From the NCBI GenBank assembly GCA_002270465.1, contig NQOF01000008.1, positions 1 to 64,000 of the forward strand: a stretch of DNA of 64,000 bases. Reading direction: 5' to 3'. Below, piece by piece: positions 24,920 to 33,375 of this stretch. Made by a program: the position numbers and the translations under genes. The DNA is from Blautia hominis (GTDB lineage: Bacteria; Bacillota; Clostridia; Lachnospirales; Lachnospiraceae). The notes beneath the pieces are model-generated. The model saw only the letters and a list, made by a program, of their open reading frames with translations. It was not told the origin of the DNA and did not search any database. The first letter of the stretch is position 1, and each line of letters opens with the position of its first letter.

Positions 24920-25745
24920 GTCACTTCCTACACGGAAGTGTGGATTGAAATGGGAGGAACAGCGAATGAATGAATTACAGGTAAAGTCACTTCCTACACG
25001 GAAGTGTGGATTGAAATATCTTGCTGGTGGTGGCCTTTGAGGTGGCACGAGTCACTTCCTACACGGAAGTGTGGATTGAAATTCCTGCAGGATACCCCAT
25101 TTAATGGATACAGTCGTCACTTCCTACACGGAAGTGTGGATTGAAATAGCATGTCAGCAATATCGTTTACACCACTGGCTACGGTCACTTCCTACACGGA
25201 AGTGTGGATTGAAATCCAAAGAGTTTTTATCAAATCAGCAACCTTGCCAAGTCACTTCCTACACGGAAGTGTGGATTGAAATAACAGACTCGACGTCGAG
25301 CCGGATCACAGTACAAGTCACTTCCTACACGGAAGTGTGGATTGAAATATTGTTTGCCAGACAGGGAGCAGCACAAGTTGTCACTTCCTACACGGAAGTG
25401 TGGATTGAAATATGTTATTTGTTGCATTATTGCCAAACATAAAGGCGTCACTTCCTACACGGAAGTGTGGATTGAAATATATGGTTCCCAGGGGAGCGCG
25501 GTTGCGCCAGCGTGTCACTTCCTACACGGAAGTGTGGATTGAAATGTACCGGAGCCAGAACCCACACCGGAACCTGCCCCGGTCACTTCCTACACGGAAG
25601 TGTGGATTGAAATTCCAATATATCATGAGCGGTTCGATGGATGAAAGTCACTTCCTACACGGAAGTGTGGATTGAAATACATCAAACGTGGCTTTCAACA
25701 ATGCAAAGTACAAGTCACTTCCTACACGGAAGTGTGGATTGAAAT
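24920..25745 (+). CRISPR. CRISPR array: 13 identical 32-bp repeats, 12 spacers
   Basis: Repeats begin at 24920, 24986, 25051, 25116, 25184, 25251, 25317, 25380, 25447, 25514, 25582, 25647 and 25714. Every copy is identical, including the last. Each starts GTCACTTCC, has a 7-bp stem (CACTTCC/GGAAGTG, loop TACAC) and ends GTGGATTGAAAT. Spacers are 31-36 bases and all different. The repeat looks like the type I-C class, whose pre-crRNA is normally cut by Cas5, yet the adjacent processing gene is cas6. The uniform repeats suggest recent activity or maintenance. Transcription is expected rightward from the leader. Confidence 0.98.
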
Positions 25746-26053
25746 CGGGATGATTTTGAGAAACGTATTTCAATGACAACAGCCAGGAATACTATACGAA
25801 TATCACCCATTTTGGAGTAATTACTGTTGTTGCATTCAATAAGAATAGGTAACACCTATCCATGTAATATCTTGTCTATGTACATAACTTTCCCCTGTTT
25901 AAAGTGAAAACTATAAGTGGATTTTAAAGTAAGACACTATAAAAGCTGTTTGAACCTCCAGATATGAGACAAACAAGCAAATCTTATATACCGGCATATA
26001 TTAATTGTGTAATTATCTTCTTATTACAATCAAAAAGTAAGGAGGAATATTTC
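25746..26053. other. Non-coding interval between array and thioester protein
   Basis: No gene is supported. An AT-rich region with no degenerate trailing repeat beyond 25745. An AAGGAGGAATA ribosome-binding site for the next gene is at about 26039-26049. Confidence 0.4.
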
Positions 26054-28063
26054 ATGATTGATATAGAAGCATTAAGGGCGCTACGCCCTTTTATTATCTA
26101 TTCTGATAAAGATATCAGCGGTACCGCTGGTGGTAATCCAGGGGTGGAGAGTTATTGTGCGTTGGACTATACTTCCGCTTCACGATACCGTCTAAAAAGA
26201 GAGGATCACAACCAAATATTCCAATTCTTTGGAAATATTTTGGGTAGTACTAATAAACCGGTTTATTGTCTGGATAAATTCGCCGATGGACCTTATAATG
26301 ATGTGCCTTATGAAAGTCGGCCGTTTGAAACATTGTTTCCGGCAGCTACAGAACGGCAGAAAGAGATGCTTGGTTGGATTTTGGCAAATACCTACCCTGC
26401 CATAAGTGCTGATGCCACATTTGAGTTGGCAGGGGTAGATGCTGCGGCCAGCCCGGTTCTTGACAAGAATGATGCTTATGCGGCAGTTCAGATTGCACTT
26501 TGGGTACTGCTTGGACAAATAGATCTTGATGAAGTGTATTTTTTGGATTGCACAAGCGGTGAGACGCATCCGAAATCTGACAGAATGCGTACTGCAGTTC
26601 TGGAAATTCTAAGACTTGCAGGAGAATATGTGGATTCAGAACCTGAACTACCGGTTTTATCACCTTTATCCAAACCTGGATGCTGCGGAGATAGGTCTGT
26701 GATGAACTGTTGCAATAGAAGCACGTTATCTGCAGAACGGGGAGCGCCCTACTTTGTATTTCAGGGATGTCCCGATGAAGTACGGACTGTATGCGGAAGA
26801 CTTCTTATAGGTCCATTTCGTGTTTTGTCCAGTTTTTCAGGTCAGCCTAAGGTTACAGTTACACCATTCTGTAGTTGTGGAGATGACTATTCTGTGACCT
26901 TTATGGATTTCTGCGGCAATCCAATTTCCAATCCTGTTATTGGACAGGAATTCTATCTTGCACTCCGCACATGCAGTAAATTTGTTTGTTTTACTGTGAC
27001 AGCATCATTTTCAGGAACCATAACGCGTGTGGTTACAATGGAGGCACAAAGTACAGCACTAAATTATCAGCCTATAGGTACCTCATTTGATGATGTTCAG
27101 GTTAATTTGCAGGCTGAAGTCTGTGTATGTGTGGAATATCCAGTCCCGGACTGCTATACTTCGCAGGAAGAGCGGGGACTACAGGGACAGTTGGGAATCA
27201 ATATCAATAACAACAATAACAACAACAATAATAACAACAACAATAATAACAACAACAATAATTTATCGAATATTTACAGTGGGGGAACAAATGGATATCC
27301 ACTGTCATTTTCATGTATAATACCATGTTATCCGGGCTGGGGTCCTGGATTATATCCACCATATCCGCCGTGCCCATCGAAACCGTATCCACCATACCCG
27401 CCGTGTCAACCTGAATCATACCCCCCGGAGTTCCCATACCCACCATACCCGCCGAATCCATGCTCACCGAAGCCATGCCCGCCAGAGCCACCGTATCCGC
27501 CGTACCCGTGCTCATCGAAGCCATGCCCGCCAGAACCACCGTGTCCACCGGACCCATACCCACCATACCCATCATATCCGCCGTGTCCACCGGACCTATA
27601 CCCACCGAAACCATACCCACCATACCCATACCCACCGAAACCATGCCCGCCAGAGCCGTCGTGTCCGCCGAATCCGTGCCCACCGAAGTCATACCCACCA
27701 TACCCGCCGTGTCCGCCGAATTCGTGCCCACCGAAACCATGCCCGCCAGAGCCGCCGTGTCCGCTGAACCCGTGCCCGCCAGAGCCGCCATGTCCACCGG
27801 AACCACCGTGCCCACCAAAGCCATGCCCGCCAGAGCCGCCGTGTTCACCGGAACCACCGTGCCCGCCGAAGCCATGCCCACCAGAGCCACCGTGCCCGCC
27901 GAAGCCGTGTCCCCCATGCTCGTTATGTCCATCGAAGCCGTGTCTTCCATGCCCGCCGAAGTTATGTTCCACATGTCCTCCAAAACAGTCATGCCAGTCG
28001 GAACATTTCGGAAAACAAGAACACTACCGCCAGCCGTGCTCACCGAAAAATACACCTATGTGA
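26054..28063 (+). CDS. Thioester-domain-like protein with poly-Asn linker and Cys/Pro-rich repeats
   Basis: ATG 26054 (MIDIEALRALRPFIIYSD) follows AAGGAGGAATA. Residues about 20-190 resemble the Cys-Gln thioester domain of Gram-positive adhesins: Cys72 in VYCLDKFADG and Gln146 in AYAAVQIALW would form the bond. A cysteine-rich beta region follows (about 205-370), then about 19 consecutive Asn, then some 240 residues of PPYPPCP/CPPEPPCPPKP repeats ending ..CSPKNTPM. The protein has no signal peptide, LPXTG or membrane segment, unlike known thioester adhesins. High Cys and Pro content resembles cross-linked coat proteins, so a spore-coat or exosporium role is possible; this is inference. The repeat DNA is prone to slippage. 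Confidence 0.7.
   Translation: MIDIEALRALRPFIIYSDKDISGTAGGNPGVESYCALDYTSASRYRLKREDHNQIFQFFGNILGSTNKPVYCLDKFADGPYNDVPYESRPFETLFPAATERQKEMLGWILANTYPAISADATFELAGVDAAASPVLDKNDAYAAVQIALWVLLGQIDLDEVYFLDCTSGETHPKSDRMRTAVLEILRLAGEYVDSEPELPVLSPLSKPGCCGDRSVMNCCNRSTLSAERGAPYFVFQGCPDEVRTVCGRLLIGPFRVLSSFSGQPKVTVTPFCSCGDDYSVTFMDFCGNPISNPVIGQEFYLALRTCSKFVCFTVTASFSGTITRVVTMEAQSTALNYQPIGTSFDDVQVNLQAEVCVCVEYPVPDCYTSQEERGLQGQLGININNNNNNNNNNNNNNNNNNNLSNIYSGGTNGYPLSFSCIIPCYPGWGPGLYPPYPPCPSKPYPPYPPCQPESYPPEFPYPPYPPNPCSPKPCPPEPPYPPYPCSSKPCPPEPPCPPDPYPPYPSYPPCPPDLYPPKPYPPYPYPPKPCPPEPSCPPNPCPPKSYPPYPPCPPNSCPPKPCPPEPPCPLNPCPPEPPCPPEPPCPPKPCPPEPPCSPEPPCPPKPCPPEPPCPPKPCPPCSLCPSKPCLPCPPKLCSTCPPKQSCQSEHFGKQEHYRQPCSPKNTPM
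27197..27261 (+). repeat. AAT/AAC microsatellite encoding poly-Asn
   Basis: A run of AAT and AAC triplets encodes about 19 Asn in the thioester protein. Mixed codons keep the amino acid constant, suggesting selection for Asn rather than simple slippage, although length may vary between strains. Confidence 0.8.
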
Positions 28064-28150
28064 TAGAGGAATAGTGGAACAGCAGAAAATCACGTCCGGT
28101 AGTGCAGAATGAAATTTGTAATAGTAAATACAGAACGGTGGGATATAATT

Positions 28151-28270
28151 ATGAAAAACCGAACAATCAAGAAGTGCATTTTTACAATCCCGTTCTGCGC
28201 CATCAGTAATATATCCTGGCATAAACGCGCTGGAGAAATTAGAATGAACCCCAGGGGATATTCCAAATAG
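28151..28270 (+). CDS. Possible 39-residue ORF
   Basis: ATG 28151 opens MKNRTIKKCIFTIPFCAISN and runs to TAG 28268, ending just before a terminator. GGTGGGA lies about ten bases upstream. The lysine start and hydrophobic middle are suggestive of a short peptide, but no family is recognised. Confidence 0.25.
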   Translation: MKNRTIKKCIFTIPFCAISNISWHKRAGEIRMNPRGYSK

Positions 28271-28279
28271 TATTCAGTT

Positions 28280-28318
28280 AAGCCCCCACATCACTATAAT
28301 GGTGGTGTAGGGGCTTTT
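28280..28318 (+). terminator. Intrinsic terminator
   Basis: Stem AAGCCCCCACATCAC paired with GGTGGTGTAGGGGCTT around a short loop (28280-28316), followed by TTAATAAAAG. It ends transcription of the thioester protein unit. Confidence 0.75.
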
Positions 28319-28470
28319 AATAAAAGTAATAATTACAAATCGAAAGGAGTACAGAAAAGAAGCTGCCACAAAACCGTGATAGCTTCTTCCAAAACTCTTA
28401 ACAAAATGCCATTCATTGGGAGCATCCTTCTGGATTTTTTATAAACTGTAAAATAAGATAAATTGAGATT

Positions 28471-28833
28471 TTATTTATAAGGATTTTTATATTCAGGACA
28501 TAGAAACCGTTCGCTCCATGTCATCATGGTCTGTAGTACAGGGATAAAACTTTCACCGAGTGCTGTCAATGCATACTCCACTTTTGGAGGAATTTCCTTA
28601 TAGACTTCCCGGTGCAGAAAACCATCCTCTTCAAGTTCCCGGAGCTGTTTTGTGAGTGTAGACTGTGTGATGCCGTCAAGCCGGCGGCGCAGTTCACCAA
28701 AACGCTGTACTTTATAGAAGTATATATACCATAGAATCAGTATTTTCCATTTCCCTCCAATTACAGATTGCAGCTTACCCATAGGGATGCAGCGTGCAAT
28801 GTTTTCTTCACTGCTGAATTTATTTTCAGACAT
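28471..28833 (-). CDS. HxlR-family transcriptional regulator
   Basis: The 120-residue protein carries the HxlR winged helix: CIPMGKLQSVIGGKWKILIL, FGELRRRLDGITQSTLTKQL and the wing ..REVYKEIPPKVEYALTALGE. Members sense redox or electrophilic signals, often with an N-terminal Cys (here Cys15). It is divergent from a radical SAM gene with an inverted repeat in between, so it probably controls that gene and itself. Confidence 0.9.
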   Translation of the reverse strand: MSENKFSSEENIARCIPMGKLQSVIGGKWKILILWYIYFYKVQRFGELRRRLDGITQSTLTKQLRELEEDGFLHREVYKEIPPKVEYALTALGESFIPVLQTMMTWSERFLCPEYKNPYK

Positions 28834-28901
28834 CTGATCACCTCTTTTCTGAGAGTATATCCCAATTATCAGAGGAAATCAAGTAAGACTCTTTTTCATA
28901 C

Positions 28902-28923
28902 ATAGTATTAAAAAATGTACTAT
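28902..28923. promoter_or_regulatory. Putative HxlR operator
   Basis: Inverted half-sites ATAGTA (28902-28907) and TACTAT (28918-28923) in the divergent region. The same GTACTATA wording occurs in the other HxlR-nitroreductase intergenic region near 41982. Confidence 0.5.
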
Positions 28924-29014
28924 ATACAAAAAAAGCCCGTACTTGTTTTTCTTAAGCGGTTTCAGTAAGTTAATAAAGAAAGATGCATTAAAACACAGAG
29001 AGGAGTCATTTATT

Positions 29015-29914
29015 ATGCATTATACAGGAACCATCTGGAGGCCGCCTTATGAGGCGCCTTCCCTTTTACTTGAAGTTACGGCAGGATGTACTCATCACAG
29101 GTGTAAGTTCTGTACACTATATGAAGAGCTTCCCTTCAAATTCCGCATGTCCCCTTTGGCAGATATAGAAGAGGATTTAATAGAATTGAAAGGGCAGTCA
29201 GAGTTATGGCCGGATTTCCATGGGAGGCGGGTCTTTTTGACTGGAGCCAATCCATTTGTTTTGAAATTTGGCAGGCTGATGGAGATCGCTTCCCTGATTC
29301 ACAGGTATCATCCCACCATCGAAACGATAGGCTGTTTTGCCAGAGTTACAGATGTTACTGCAAAAACAGATAAAGAACTGTCAAATCTTCGGCTGGCAGG
29401 TTATGACGGGATTACCATTGGAATTGAAACCGGAGACGATGAGGCGCTTACTTTTATGGATAAAGGTTATTTAGCTTCTGATATTATTCGGCAGTGCAGC
29501 CGTCTGGATGAGGCAGGCATATCTTACAACTTCTTTTATCTTACCGGTATATCGGGAGCCGGGCGGGGGAACATTGGGGCAAAGGCGACTGCAGAGGTGT
29601 GCAATCAACTTCATCCGGTACGGATTGGAGCTAATATGCTGACCGTTTATTCCGAGTCCGGACTTTATCAGGAGATTCAAAAGGGTAATTGGAAAGAGGA
29701 GGGAGAGCTGGAAAAATACATGGAACTGCGGACGCTTGTAAAAAAACTCAAAATACCGGTCTATTTTGGTGCATTGGGGGCATCTAATGCATTTCAGTTA
29801 CAGGGTATTTTGCCACGGGACAAAGAGAAACTGCTTTATACATTGGATCGGATAACAGAGACGGTAAGTGAAGAAGAACTACAGCGATACCGCAGAGATC
29901 TGCCGCATCTGTAA
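29015..29914 (+). CDS. Radical SAM protein
   Basis: ATG 29015 (MHYTGTIWRPPYEAPSLLLE) follows AGAGAGGAG. The 299-residue protein has the radical SAM cluster motif in VTAGCTHHRCKFCTLY (CxxxxCxxC form) and SAM-binding strands (VFLTGANPF, ..GITIGIETGDDEAL). This branch, starting M.Y.G..WRPP.E..S.LL, is common in Clostridia and has no assigned reaction. It is divergent from HxlR and followed by a truncated copy of itself, so a duplication occurred here. Confidence 0.85.
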   Translation: MHYTGTIWRPPYEAPSLLLEVTAGCTHHRCKFCTLYEELPFKFRMSPLADIEEDLIELKGQSELWPDFHGRRVFLTGANPFVLKFGRLMEIASLIHRYHPTIETIGCFARVTDVTAKTDKELSNLRLAGYDGITIGIETGDDEALTFMDKGYLASDIIRQCSRLDEAGISYNFFYLTGISGAGRGNIGAKATAEVCNQLHPVRIGANMLTVYSESGLYQEIQKGNWKEEGELEKYMELRTLVKKLKIPVYFGALGASNAFQLQGILPRDKEKLLYTLDRITETVSEEELQRYRRDLPHL

Positions 29915-29929
29915 AGGGGGAAGAAAAGC

Positions 29930-30136
29930 ATGCACTTTAGCGGAAGAACATGGCGGCCGCCTTATGAGCCTGACTACTGCATTATTGAACTGACGGCAGG
30001 ATGTACTTATGGTAAATGCAGTTTTTGCAGCTTATGCCAGGATGAAGCGTTCCATTTGGCGAAGATGGATACATTTGAACAGGATCTGGAGGAATTAAAG
30101 TTATATCAGCCGAATGCCAGAACTTTACTTCCGTAG
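29930..30136 (+). pseudogene. Truncated second copy of the radical SAM gene
   Basis: Starts MHFSGRTWRPPYEPDYCIIE with its own AAAGGGGG site 15 bases after the first copy. It retains the cluster motif (LTAGCTYGKCSFCSLC) but stops after 68 residues at ..NARTLLP, about a quarter of full length. No continuation was found in other frames. It is a 3'-deleted paralogue. Confidence 0.75.
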
Positions 30137-30221
30137 ACTCTTTCACAATATTTCCAGGCGTAAGTCTGTATCATATGGTCGAATGCAGCCTGCTGTTCCT
30201 GCGGCAAGCCAGATAGAGTAA

Positions 30222-30258
30222 AAGAGAATCCACACAGAGTCCGTGGATTCTCTTTTTC
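30222..30258 (+). terminator. Intrinsic terminator
   Basis: Perfect 11-base stem AGAGAATCCAC / GTGGATTCTCT followed by TTTTC. It ends the radical SAM unit. Confidence 0.8.
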
Positions 30259-30309
30259 AGATACAGTGAAAATGATGTCAGATCTCGCATGTAAATAGGA
30301 AAAGTCCGG

Positions 30310-31239
30310 TCAAATGCCGATGACTCCATCCATAAATGCAATTATGCCGGCCTCGACTTCGTCCTTGATTTCACTGTAATTATGTATCTCGTGGCGGTAG
30401 CCGGAGTAGACTTTGGTGGTCACATCATGCCCGGTTTCGCACAGCCAGTTTGAGACTTCATAGATGCCCTTTCCGTATTCCCCCACAGGGTCCTGATCAC
30501 CACCTATATTGTAAAATGGCAGGGCTACGGGAACCTTTTCAGCCCACTGTACGCCTTCAATTGCCATCATCATCTGAGTGAAATCATATAAAGAACGATT
30601 ACTGGTAGGTCTGGTAAATGCGTCGAAAGGATCTTCCGCATGGTCACGCTGTACATATGGGTCGGAACAGATCCATTCATTTCCGATGGTAACATCATCA
30701 CAGCGCTCACACATCCATCCCATCAGGGAACCTGTGAATTCCGGATCAGAATCATTTCCCATCCCATCGTCGATGGCTTTCTTTAAGAGCGCAGCAGCGT
30801 TGTCTGCTCCCCGAAAGATTCCTGTGGTACCGCAGATCGTAACACCTGCCAGGTCGTTTCCATAATTCGCCGCATAATCTCTGGCAATGAAAGAACCCAT
30901 ACTGTGACCGAAGATAAAATAGGGAAGGCCCGGATATTTACCGCAGACCAGTTCTCTGAGGGTGTGTTCATCTTCCATCATAGTGTGGAATCCTGTATCC
31001 CCCCAATCTCCCCATACACCGCTGACCATGGCTGTTTTTCCGTGCCCCACATGGTCATCAGCAGCTACAATGTAACCGGCATCCATGAATTTGACGATCA
31101 TATGCAGATATCGTCTGGAATGCTCACCGAAACCATGGATAATCTGTACGATCCCTTTCGGTTTTGCGGCGGGGACATAAATCCACCCCTGTACCTGGTC
31201 GCGTTTGTTGTAAGATAAAAAACTTACTTCATGCAGCAT
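30310..31239 (-). CDS. Alpha/beta hydrolase (monoacylglycerol lipase/lysophospholipase type)
   Basis: ATG 31239 follows GGAGGTGTTATTT. The 309-residue protein has the oxyanion segment IVQIIHGFGEHSRRY, the strand-turn AADDHVGHGKT, and the nucleophile elbow GHSMGS with the catalytic Ser; a late GYRHEIHNY supplies the His. The pattern is that of bacterial monoglyceride lipase/lysophospholipase. No signal peptide, so it is cytoplasmic. The natural substrate is uncertain. Confidence 0.88.
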   Translation of the reverse strand: MLHEVSFLSYNKRDQVQGWIYVPAAKPKGIVQIIHGFGEHSRRYLHMIVKFMDAGYIVAADDHVGHGKTAMVSGVWGDWGDTGFHTMMEDEHTLRELVCGKYPGLPYFIFGHSMGSFIARDYAANYGNDLAGVTICGTTGIFRGADNAAALLKKAIDDGMGNDSDPEFTGSLMGWMCERCDDVTIGNEWICSDPYVQRDHAEDPFDAFTRPTSNRSLYDFTQMMMAIEGVQWAEKVPVALPFYNIGGDQDPVGEYGKGIYEVSNWLCETGHDVTTKVYSGYRHEIHNYSEIKDEVEAGIIAFMDGVIGI

Positions 31240-31576
31240 AAATAACACCTCCGTTTTTGAAAAATATAGGACTCCATTTGGGGGGCGATTCCCCCGTTTT
31301 CCTGAATCTATAAGTTAATATTATAATTAAGTCAGACAATTTGCAAGCGAAAATAATTTGGCTATCCGCTGACACGTCCACAGAGGAGAGATATTGCGGA
31401 GCAGAAAAAGAATGCGGTTCCGGTTACCGCGTAAACAATCTTATTACCTATTTGTGCTAATTAATGATATACTGGATATGACAAAGATTGAGTGAAGAAA
31501 AATAGGACGGTACCAGGCTGCTTTTATACCACGGTGTAATTCCCGGATCAGATGTTTTAGTGGAAGGGGGACTGTT
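31240..31576. other. Intergenic region with promoter for the AAA/VWA operon
   Basis: Divergent region between the hydrolase and the 31577 gene. A weak promoter TTACCT (31444-31449) and TATACT (31468-31473) with 18-base spacing points right. Nothing else is recognised. Confidence 0.4.
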
Positions 31577-32005
31577 ATGAGAGAAAAAAGTGACTTTCTA
31601 AAAGATGTAGAGATCGCAGTACAAGGGCTGGAGAGACAAAAAAGAGAAAACCCTCAGGAGGAGGGGGAAAAGGTATACCGGAAATTCAAAGAGTCAGACA
31701 AGGAAGCCGTGCGCCTTGCTGCTGCGCTGCGTGGATTTTTCCTGAGGGAAGGTGTTTCGGAGACACAGAGAGAGGCTTTTGGCAATTATATCAAAGAGCA
31801 GATCCTGGCTGCATCGGAAGAACTGATCGAGGAGGAGGACGTAGAAAAGATCGCATACCTGGAAGGGTTGGGGTGGTTTGACAGAGAGCATCTCGATGCA
31901 TTTATCCAGATAGCCAGAGCGCGTCAAAAGACAGCAGCCTTGGTTTGGCTTATGCATCTAAAAGATAAGAAATACGGGTATTCAGAAAAGAGTTTTCCTA
32001 TATAA
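31577..32005 (+). CDS. Small acidic helical protein of the AAA/VWA operon
   Basis: The 142 residues are charged and helical throughout (SDFLKDVEIAVQGLERQKRE, later EELIEEEDVEKIAYLEGLGW), with no motif I can name. ATG 31577 follows GGAAGGGGG. It is the first gene of a three-gene operon with a VWA/metallopeptidase-like protein and a MoxR-type ATPase, so it is likely a partner or adaptor of that chaperone-like complex. Confidence 0.7.
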   Translation: MREKSDFLKDVEIAVQGLERQKRENPQEEGEKVYRKFKESDKEAVRLAAALRGFFLREGVSETQREAFGNYIKEQILAASEELIEEEDVEKIAYLEGLGWFDREHLDAFIQIARARQKTAALVWLMHLKDKKYGYSEKSFPI

Positions 32006-32033
32006 ACTACGGAAAACGGATTGGTAAAGAAGA

Positions 32034-33329
32034 ATGGAAGAGAATACAGAGGAATATAAAAAGGGCGAAGAGAACCGAAAAGCAAAACTGGGAGTTGAAA
32101 TTTTGAAAAACTGCAGAAATGAACTCTACAGTTATTTTCCATATCTGGACGGCGCATTTGCCAGTGTTTCATATGAAAGCTGCAGGCACATCCGGGGAAT
32201 CGGAACAGAAGGAAATATATTTTATTTTGAACCTGAATATCTGCTGCACAGCTATGGGCACAGCCCGGCAGCCATCCGCAGGGGGTATCTTCATATGATG
32301 CTTCACTGCCTTTATCTGCATTTGTTCCCAAAAGAAGAATACAGTAAGCATATCTGGGATCTTGCGTGTGATATGGCCGTGGAGCAGGTCATAGAGCGGG
32401 AAAATCTGCCGGGGCTGTGCCTGCCTGCCCAGCCGGTCAGAACACGATGTTTAAAAAAACTGGGAGACAGGAATCTGTCTGCAGAGAGGATCAGCCAAAT
32501 GTTGATGCAGGGCATTTTTTCAGACAGCCTGGAAGAGATTCAGTCAGCCTTCTGCTTTGATGATCACAGCCTGTGGGACAGGCGGAAGGAACCAGAGCGG
32601 ATTGCCAGGACAAAGAGTAAGTGGGAAAAGATTCTGGCTTACACAGGACAGAAAAAACACGATAAAAAACAAAGAGCAGGAGAACAGGAAGGTGACGGCA
32701 GGGAGGAGACAGCGGAGGTGCACAGGAGTCGTTATGACTACAGAAGATTTCTGAAAAAATTCGCGGTCCCAAGGGAGGAAGTGGAACTGGATACAGAAAG
32801 TTTTGACTATATCATGTACCATTATGGGATGGAACATTATGGAGATATGCCTCTTATAGAACCGCTGGAATATAAAGAAGTAAATCGCCTGGAAGAACTG
32901 GTCATTGCCCTGGACACCTCAGGCTCCTGTTCCAGAGAAACCGTACAGCAGTTCCTTGCAGAGACATACAGCATTCTCAGTGAACGTGAAAATTTCTTTA
33001 AAAAGATGAAGGTTCATCTTGTCCAGTGTGACTGCAGCATACGGGAGAGTATTGTTATCCATTCAGAAGAGGAATGGAAAGCATACAGCAAAAATATTAA
33101 AATACAGGGACGGGGCGGAACAGATTTTCGGCCTGTGTTTGCTTATGTGGCAGAACAGAAAGAAAAGAAAGAGATCAGAAATCTGAAAGCACTGATTTAT
33201 TTTACAGACGGAGATGGAATTTATCCGAAATGCAGGCCGGATTACGAGACGGCATTTGTTTTTTTGAAAGGCGGAAACGGCATGGACAGGGTGCCGTGCT
33301 GGGCTATGAAGCTGGTAGTTTCCCATTGA
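32034..33329 (+). CDS. VWA-like protein with metallopeptidase-like N-terminus (DUF2201 type)
   Basis: The 431-residue protein has an N-terminal metallopeptidase-like helix with the pattern HMMLHCLYLH (near residues 87-96) and WDLACDMAVEQ. A charged linker follows, then a C-terminal VWA-like domain starting LVIALDTSGSCSRETV (MIDAS DxSGS) with RGGTDFRP as the second metal loop. DUF2201 proteins pair with MoxR-family ATPases, as here with the gene at 33376. They are thought to form a metal-insertion or protein-remodelling pair; the client is unknown. The ATG at 32034 lies in AAGAATGGA. Confidence 0.85.
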   Translation: MEENTEEYKKGEENRKAKLGVEILKNCRNELYSYFPYLDGAFASVSYESCRHIRGIGTEGNIFYFEPEYLLHSYGHSPAAIRRGYLHMMLHCLYLHLFPKEEYSKHIWDLACDMAVEQVIERENLPGLCLPAQPVRTRCLKKLGDRNLSAERISQMLMQGIFSDSLEEIQSAFCFDDHSLWDRRKEPERIARTKSKWEKILAYTGQKKHDKKQRAGEQEGDGREETAEVHRSRYDYRRFLKKFAVPREEVELDTESFDYIMYHYGMEHYGDMPLIEPLEYKEVNRLEELVIALDTSGSCSRETVQQFLAETYSILSERENFFKKMKVHLVQCDCSIRESIVIHSEEEWKAYSKNIKIQGRGGTDFRPVFAYVAEQKEKKEIRNLKALIYFTDGDGIYPKCRPDYETAFVFLKGGNGMDRVPCWAMKLVVSH

Positions 33330-33375
33330 CAAAAATATTCCCGGACATGATTCCATACCCTGCAAGGAGGAAAAA

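Noticed and set aside
25104-25675. Open frames across the CRISPR array encoding repeated VTSYTEVWIEI or YFNPHFRVGSD
   Set aside because: They arise because the 32-bp repeat is open in several frames; no ribosome-binding site and the frame depends on spacer length.
27204-28055. Long minus-strand frames rich in Gly/His or Gly/Met opposite the Pro-rich tail
   Set aside because: They are the reverse reading of CCX repeats and have no start signal; the plus-strand frame has a strong ribosome-binding site and a folded N-terminal domain.
23581-28063. A full type I-C or type III effector locus near the array
   Set aside because: No cas3, cas5, cas7, cas8, cas10, cas1 or cas2-like frame is present on either strand around the array; only cas6 was found.
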